From Weeksellaceae bacterium (GTDB lineage Bacteria; Bacteroidota; Bacteroidia; Flavobacteriales; Weeksellaceae), in contig JAQVDG010000065.1 in assembly GCA_028698395.1 (NCBI GenBank), positions 1 through 8,812 on the forward strand: a stretch of 8,812 nt of DNA. Reading direction: 5' to 3'. Every line of letters starts with the position of its first letter. Position 1 is the stretch's first letter. The notes under the pieces are model-generated. The model had not been told where the DNA came from and ran no database searches. It saw only the letters and a list, made by a program, of their open reading frames with translations. The position numbers were made by a program, and so were the translations under genes. Below are positions 5,068 through 8,812 of the stretch, piece after piece.

Positions 5068-5877
5068 ATGAATTTAGGGAAATTTGAATGGATTTTAGAG
5101 GATGCAACCCGTTTGGTTGTACAAATCGGATTAGCGTTTATTATTTTTATTTTAGGATTGTGGCTTGCATCCTTTCTAAAAAAAATCATTCGTAAAAGAA
5201 TGATCAAACGAAATGTAGAGCCAACTATTCGTGAATTTATCATTCCTTTACTTGATTTCTTATTTAAATTAATAATTATTCTGACAGCCATCAGTACAGT
5301 AGGTGTAAAAGTAACTTCTTTAGCAGCTGTATTAGCAGGATTGGCAGCCGGTGTAGGTTTGTCTTTACAAGGAAGTTTGTCGAATTTTGCCGGTGGTTTA
5401 CTGATTATTTTCTTTAAACCTTTTAAGGTTGGTGATTATATAGAAGCTTTAGGACAAAGCGGTTCTGTAGAAACTATTAGTATTTTATATACGTCTATAG
5501 TAACGGATAACCAGCAAGTGGTTACTTTACCAAATTCAAGTCTTTTGAATAATCCAATTAAAAATTATTCCATTAAACCGACTCGTCGTTTGGATATTAA
5601 CATCGGATTGCCTTATACCGAAGATTTGGATATAACAATCGACGCTTTGTATGCGATGCTGAAAAATGAACCATCCATCATAAAAGATAAACCGATTACA
5701 GTAGAAGTTTTAAAATTCTCTGATTTAAGAATCGAGATGGCAGTTCGTTCTTTTGTGAAAAGAGAAGAATATTGGGACACGTATTTTAAATTATATAAAC
5801 AAACCATAGATATTTTGGGGAAACATAATATTTCGATTTCAGTTCCCGTTTCACCTATACAAATAAATAAAAAATAA
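5068..5877 (+). CDS. mscS: Small-conductance mechanosensitive channel, MscS family
   Basis: MscS channels sit in the inner membrane as heptamers and open under membrane tension, releasing solutes after hypo-osmotic shock. The 269-aa protein has the minimal three-helix form: TM1 about residues 15-36, TM2 about 60-82, and the pore helix TM3 about 84-120 with the Gly/Ala-rich packing pattern AAVLAGLAAGVGLSLQGSLS and the following hinge region FAGGLLIIFFKPFKVGDYIE. The beta domain (about 121-175) includes LPNSSLLNNPIKNYS, equivalent to the PNG..I.N.S region of E. coli MscS, followed by the alpha/beta cage domain. Its size is close to E. coli MscS (286 aa). It has its own promoter, and its stop overlaps the next start by one base (TAATG). 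Gating and ion preference cannot be read from sequence. Confidence 0.95.
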   Translation: MNLGKFEWILEDATRLVVQIGLAFIIFILGLWLASFLKKIIRKRMIKRNVEPTIREFIIPLLDFLFKLIIILTAISTVGVKVTSLAAVLAGLAAGVGLSLQGSLSNFAGGLLIIFFKPFKVGDYIEALGQSGSVETISILYTSIVTDNQQVVTLPNSSLLNNPIKNYSIKPTRRLDINIGLPYTEDLDITIDALYAMLKNEPSIIKDKPITVEVLKFSDLRIEMAVRSFVKREEYWDTYFKLYKQTIDILGKHNISISVPVSPIQINKK

Positions 5878-7136
5878 TGAGTTTCAGATTATTCGGGATT
5901 TTACTAGTATTTTCTTTTATCGTTCAGGCACAAGAAGATAAAATAATTGCTCATTTGGAATCGGATTTTTACAAAAATCAATTTACCGGATTTTATTTAT
6001 TTGACCCGGAAACTAAAGAAATTTTAGTGGATTATAATGGAGCTAAATACTTTACACCGGCTTCTAATGTTAAAATTGTATCTCTATATGCTGCTCTAAA
6101 AGTTTTACCTGATTCCATTCCGGCACTTCGCTATGAGCGGATAAACGGTGATTTATATATGGAAGGTTTGGGTGATCCGACTTTTTTGCATCCGGAATTT
6201 AAATCAGTTCATCGGGTTTTAGATTTTTTAAAAGAGGAAGAAGGTGATATTTATTTACATTGGGGGAAATTTGAAGGACCAAGAATGGGTTTGGGCTGGT
6301 CGTGGGAAGATTATGAAAAACATTATTCGGCAGAAAGAAGTGAATTTCCTATGTATGGAAATACTGCAATTGTAAAAAAAGGAAAAGGTGGACTTTCTGC
6401 TTTTCCTTTGACTTTAGCAGATTCTGTTCGTTATGAAGAAACTTTGTTTAGTCGGGAATATTATGACAATAAATTTACTATCGGCTCACGAAATGGAGCC
6501 AATACAAAAGTTCCGTTTGTTGTAAAAGATGAATTAATTCGGCAAATGTTGTCCGAAGCAGTCGGGAAAGAAGTCTTTTTAACCGATAAAGAATTAGGCA
6601 AAAATGCACAGACTTTATTCAGTTTACCTTCTGATTTGGTTTACAAACGCATGATGGAAGTAAGTGATAATTTTTTGGCAGAACAGATTTTATTGATGGT
6701 TTCTTCTCAGATTTCAAAAACAATAAGTACTGAAAAAGCCATTAATTACATAAAAACAAAACATTTAATTGGAATACCTGATGACCCGGTCTGGGTGGAT
6801 GGTTCAGGCTTGTCCCGATATAATTTGTTTTCACCAAGAGACATGGTTTATATTTTAGAAAGATTATATACGGAATTTCCCAAAGAACGCTTATTCAATA
6901 TTTTTGCAATAGGAGGGAAAACAGGAACTTTAAAATCCAATTATGGTGGAAAAACACCCTATGTTTATGCTAAATCCGGAACGTTGTCCAATAATTATTG
7001 CCTGAGCGGATATTTAATTACAAAATCCGGAAAAACACTGATTTTTAGTTTAATGAATAATCATTATCAACGTGAAAATTGGCAAATCCGACAGAAATCT
7101 CAAGTTTTATTAGAATTTATAAGAGATAATTATTAA
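5877..7136 (+). CDS. dacB: D-alanyl-D-alanine carboxypeptidase/endopeptidase, PBP4 type (peptidase family S13)
   Basis: PBP4-type enzymes trim the terminal D-Ala from peptidoglycan stem peptides or cut cross-links in the periplasm. The 419-aa protein begins with a Sec signal peptide (hydrophobic residues 5-16, likely cleavage after V-Q-A18). All three penicillin-binding motifs are present: S-N-V-K (nucleophile Ser63, Lys66), S-D-N (263-265) and K-S-G-T (366-369, in place of the commoner KTG). The stretches VDGSGLSRYN (307-316) and GGKTGTL (346-352) are typical of family S13, as is the large insert between the first two motifs. It is somewhat shorter than E. coli DacB (477 aa). It overlaps mscS by one base, so it is co-transcribed and probably translationally coupled. 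No strong terminator follows; 7133-7162 holds only an all-AT 8-bp hairpin with a T6 run. Confidence 0.93.
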   Translation: MSFRLFGILLVFSFIVQAQEDKIIAHLESDFYKNQFTGFYLFDPETKEILVDYNGAKYFTPASNVKIVSLYAALKVLPDSIPALRYERINGDLYMEGLGDPTFLHPEFKSVHRVLDFLKEEEGDIYLHWGKFEGPRMGLGWSWEDYEKHYSAERSEFPMYGNTAIVKKGKGGLSAFPLTLADSVRYEETLFSREYYDNKFTIGSRNGANTKVPFVVKDELIRQMLSEAVGKEVFLTDKELGKNAQTLFSLPSDLVYKRMMEVSDNFLAEQILLMVSSQISKTISTEKAINYIKTKHLIGIPDDPVWVDGSGLSRYNLFSPRDMVYILERLYTEFPKERLFNIFAIGGKTGTLKSNYGGKTPYVYAKSGTLSNNYCLSGYLITKSGKTLIFSLMNNHYQRENWQIRQKSQVLLEFIRDNY

Positions 7137-7274
7137 AAAACCGAATTGAATTAATTTTTTAAATAGCTTGTTCTTGATTTTGAAAATTCATTTTATTTCA
7201 TCCTAAAAAGCGATAAACATTTTGTTATGGATTTTTGGTACTAAAAATATATTTTTTCTTTCTGCCGAATTTTC

Positions 7275-7282
7275 TATTTTTG
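7275..7282 (+). promoter_or_regulatory. Probable -7 promoter element for the lipoprotein-M28 peptidase cluster
   Basis: TATTTTTG fits TAnnTTTG and lies 22 bp ahead of the ATG at 7305. The expected -33 region is a T-run without a clear TTG, so this is a partial match. The rest of the 168-bp gap after dacB shows no gene and only AT-rich sequence. Confidence 0.5.
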
Positions 7283-7304
7283 TTTAATTAATAAATCTAA
7301 TTTC

Positions 7305-7718
7305 ATGAAAAAAATAACCTATTTCATTGCTTTGGCAAATTTGGTTTTTGCTATTTCTTGTACTAAAAAATCAAAAGAATCTGATGCAGAACAAATAACG
7401 AATACATCTAAAATTATTTTGGAAAACAAGGATGCTATTGATCACAATGATATGAAAACAATGGTGGTTACCATTAATGATATTCCTGAATTTAAAGATC
7501 AGTATGTGCAACAATTTGCAGAAGAATATGCTAATTTTTTTAATCATGTAATGGAAGTTGCTAATTCAAATGATTCTGAAAAAATCGAACATTTATTGGA
7601 ACAATCCGTAGAATGGTCAAAAAAAGCAAATGAAATAGTGAAAACCATGGATCCGGAAGATGTTACAACTTGGAATAAATGGGCTTCACAACTTCCTGCT
7701 GCGACTCTAAGTGAATAA
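7305..7718 (+). CDS. Small helical lipoprotein of unknown function (first of a related pair)
   Basis: No function is recognised. The 137-aa product starts with a lipoprotein signal peptide (MKK, hydrophobic core 5-17, lipobox A-I-S-C with Cys19). The next residues, T-K-K-S-K, are basic, unlike the acidic surface-export signal, so the protein is more likely anchored facing the periplasm. The mature part is charged and predicted to be mainly alpha-helical, with a Glu/Lys-rich segment and a C-terminal W-N-K-W motif preceded by MDPEDVTTW. It resembles the product of the next gene: IPEF..VQQFAEEY aligns with MPNF..VQDYAYEF, and IVKTMDPEDVTTW with IADKMTMEDTRKF. This suggests an old tandem duplication. 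The downstream gene begins 9 nt after the stop, so the two are probably in one operon. Confidence 0.82.
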   Translation: MKKITYFIALANLVFAISCTKKSKESDAEQITNTSKIILENKDAIDHNDMKTMVVTINDIPEFKDQYVQQFAEEYANFFNHVMEVANSNDSEKIEHLLEQSVEWSKKANEIVKTMDPEDVTTWNKWASQLPAATLSE

Positions 7719-7727
7719 TCTAAAAAG

Positions 7728-8078
7728 ATGAAAAAGGTTGTTTTTCTTTTTTGGGTAAGTTTTTTTGTACTTCAATGTACTTCTTCTAAAGAACTTACAC
7801 AAGAAGAAAATCGAAAACAGCTGGAACAAAAGTATAAAATGCCGAACTTTAGTAATTCTGAAGTGCAGGATTATGCTTATGAATTTCTTCTTTTAATAGA
7901 AGAAATTAAAAATTCAGAAGAAAAATCAGAACAAGCGGTTTCGTATAAAATAGAAGAATTTCAAGAAAAAACTCAGACAATCGCCGATAAAATGACAATG
8001 GAAGATACTCGGAAATTCGTTGATTGGTCTATGCGAATTATGTCAGAAATTCGTTTAAATCCGGAAAATACTCAATAA
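7728..8078 (+). CDS. Small helical lipoprotein of unknown function (second of the pair)
   Basis: No function is recognised. The 116-aa product has a short lipoprotein signal (MKKVVFLFWVSFFVLQC, Cys17) followed by T-S-S-K-E. The remainder is charged and predicted alpha-helical, with a high Glu/Lys content between residues 59 and 88. Similarity to the preceding lipoprotein covers about 65 residues, including the V-Q-x-[FY]-A motif and the C-terminal M-x-x-E-D...W pattern, but overall identity is low. It lies 9 nt after that gene and 11 nt before the M28 peptidase gene, so all three are probably one transcript. Partner, chaperone or inhibitor roles for the peptidase are possible but unsupported. 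Confidence 0.8.
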   Translation: MKKVVFLFWVSFFVLQCTSSKELTQEENRKQLEQKYKMPNFSNSEVQDYAYEFLLLIEEIKNSEEKSEQAVSYKIEEFQEKTQTIADKMTMEDTRKFVDWSMRIMSEIRLNPENTQ

Positions 8079-8089
8079 ATCTTAAAAAC

Positions 8090-8812
8090 ATGAAAAAAAA
8101 TAATTTAATCAGCTTCATTATTCTTTTGACTTTAGCATCTTGTTTATCTCAAAAGACTTATTCTTCAGAAGATTACGACAAGGTATTACCGCAATACATC
8201 CAGAAAATCACATCAAAAGCACTTAAAACTCATTTGTATATTTTCGCATCCGATGAATTTGAAGGAAGAATGACTGGTGAAGAAGGACAAAAGAAAGCTG
8301 CAGTTTATATTCGTGATTTTTATAAAGAAATTGGGATTTCATCACCCGAAAGTCCTTTTGTAACAAATTATTTTCAAACTATTCCACCCAATACTTTTCC
8401 GCGTATAAAAAAGGAAACCGAGAATGTTATGGGATTTATTTTGGGAAGTGAAAAACCGGATGAGATTTTAGTGATTTCAGCTCATTATGACCATGAAGGA
8501 ATAAAAAACGGAAAAATTTATAACGGAGCTGATGATGACGGTTCGGGAAGTGTAGCGGTTTTGGAAATTGCAAAAGCATTTAAACAAGCAGAAAAAGATG
8601 GATTCCGACCGAAACGTTCAATCTTATTTCTTCATGTAACAGCAGAAGAATTAGGACTTTTAGGCTCTCGATTTTATACTGATATGCAACCGGTTTTTCC
8701 ATTAGAAAATACGGTTGCCAATTTAAATATTGATATGATTGGCCGGGTAGATGATTTGCATAAAGACAATACAAATTATGTTTATTTGATTGGCTCAGAC
8801 CGTTTGAGTTTG
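8090..8812 (+). CDS. M28-family zinc metallopeptidase lipoprotein, 3' end cut by the window
   Basis: M28 peptidases are di-zinc enzymes, mostly aminopeptidases, that remove N-terminal residues from peptides. The first 241 codons are present and open to the right edge. The start ATG 8090 gives a lipoprotein signal with the classic lipobox L-A-S-C (Cys18), so the enzyme is membrane-anchored in the envelope. Active-site elements visible are His132 (AHYDH), bridging Asp149 (GADDDGSG), general base Glu186 with ligand Glu187 (AEELGLLGS), and Asp215 (NIDMIGR). The last histidine ligand would lie beyond the window. The segment ASDEFEGRMTGEEGQKKAA (53-71) is typical of Bacteroidota M28 proteins. It follows the second small lipoprotein by 11 nt and probably shares its transcript. 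Substrate specificity cannot be read from what is present. Confidence 0.93.
   Translation, partial: MKKNNLISFIILLTLASCLSQKTYSSEDYDKVLPQYIQKITSKALKTHLYIFASDEFEGRMTGEEGQKKAAVYIRDFYKEIGISSPESPFVTNYFQTIPPNTFPRIKKETENVMGFILGSEKPDEILVISAHYDHEGIKNGKIYNGADDDGSGSVAVLEIAKAFKQAEKDGFRPKRSILFLHVTAEELGLLGSRFYTDMQPVFPLENTVANLNIDMIGRVDDLHKDNTNYVYLIGSDRLSL

Noticed and set aside
5031..5291. Minus-strand open frame over the mscS promoter and 5' end
   Set aside because: It is antisense to the conserved MscS coding region and covers its promoter; no family features.
7133..7162. TTAAAAAA/TTTTTTAA hairpin as dacB terminator
   Set aside because: It is an 8-bp stem with no GC pair and a 14-nt loop; too weak to call in DNA this AT-rich.
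8580..8774. Minus-strand open frame opposite the M28 peptidase
   Set aside because: It is antisense to the active-site region of the peptidase; chance open frame.
1..8812. tRNA, rRNA, CRISPR arrays, insertion sequences, integrase or phage genes, toxin-antitoxin or defence systems
   Set aside because: I looked for them on both strands and saw none; the gene content is ordinary chromosomal housekeeping and envelope genes.

Overview
The window is AT-rich chromosomal DNA from a member of the Bacteroidota, most likely family Flavobacteriaceae. Four things point there. Promoters fit the Bacteroidota sigma pattern TTG-N17-19-TAnnTTTG (best ahead of rpsP, tgt and mscS). Start codons lack Shine-Dalgarno sequences. 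The bS16 protein has a long acidic tail. The Tgt and PriA sequences are of the Bacteroidota type. I cannot name the genus.

Layout, left to right. Bases 1-585 are the 3' end of priA (replication-restart helicase). Next is a lone lipoprotein gene (729-1238) with a strong intrinsic terminator (1260-1297). The ribosome pair rpsP-rimM (1455-2542) follows, with its own promoter and a possible structured leader. Convergent to it, on the minus strand, is the pair tgt-lptG/lptF (4785-2560): queuosine tRNA modification followed, with no gap, by an LPS-transport permease. The 282-bp space between divergent tgt and mscS holds both promoters, a minus-strand intrinsic terminator that belongs to no visible gene, a perfect 10-bp hairpin, and a second palindrome beside phased T-tracts. 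On the plus strand, mscS (mechanosensitive channel) overlaps by one base a PBP4-type D-Ala-D-Ala carboxypeptidase gene (5068-7136). A last plus-strand cluster (7305 to the right edge) encodes two small lipoproteins that look like diverged tandem duplicates and an M28-family metallopeptidase lipoprotein cut by the window edge.

The theme is housekeeping plus cell envelope: ribosome assembly, tRNA modification, LPS export, osmotic release and peptidoglycan trimming. I see no mobile element, CRISPR array, tRNA, rRNA, phage gene or defence system, and no clear case for a new multi-gene system. The observations most worth checking are the candidate small RNA between tgt and mscS, the possible rpsP leader, the Tgt that lacks its cysteine zinc ligands, and the paired lipoproteins ahead of the M28 peptidase.
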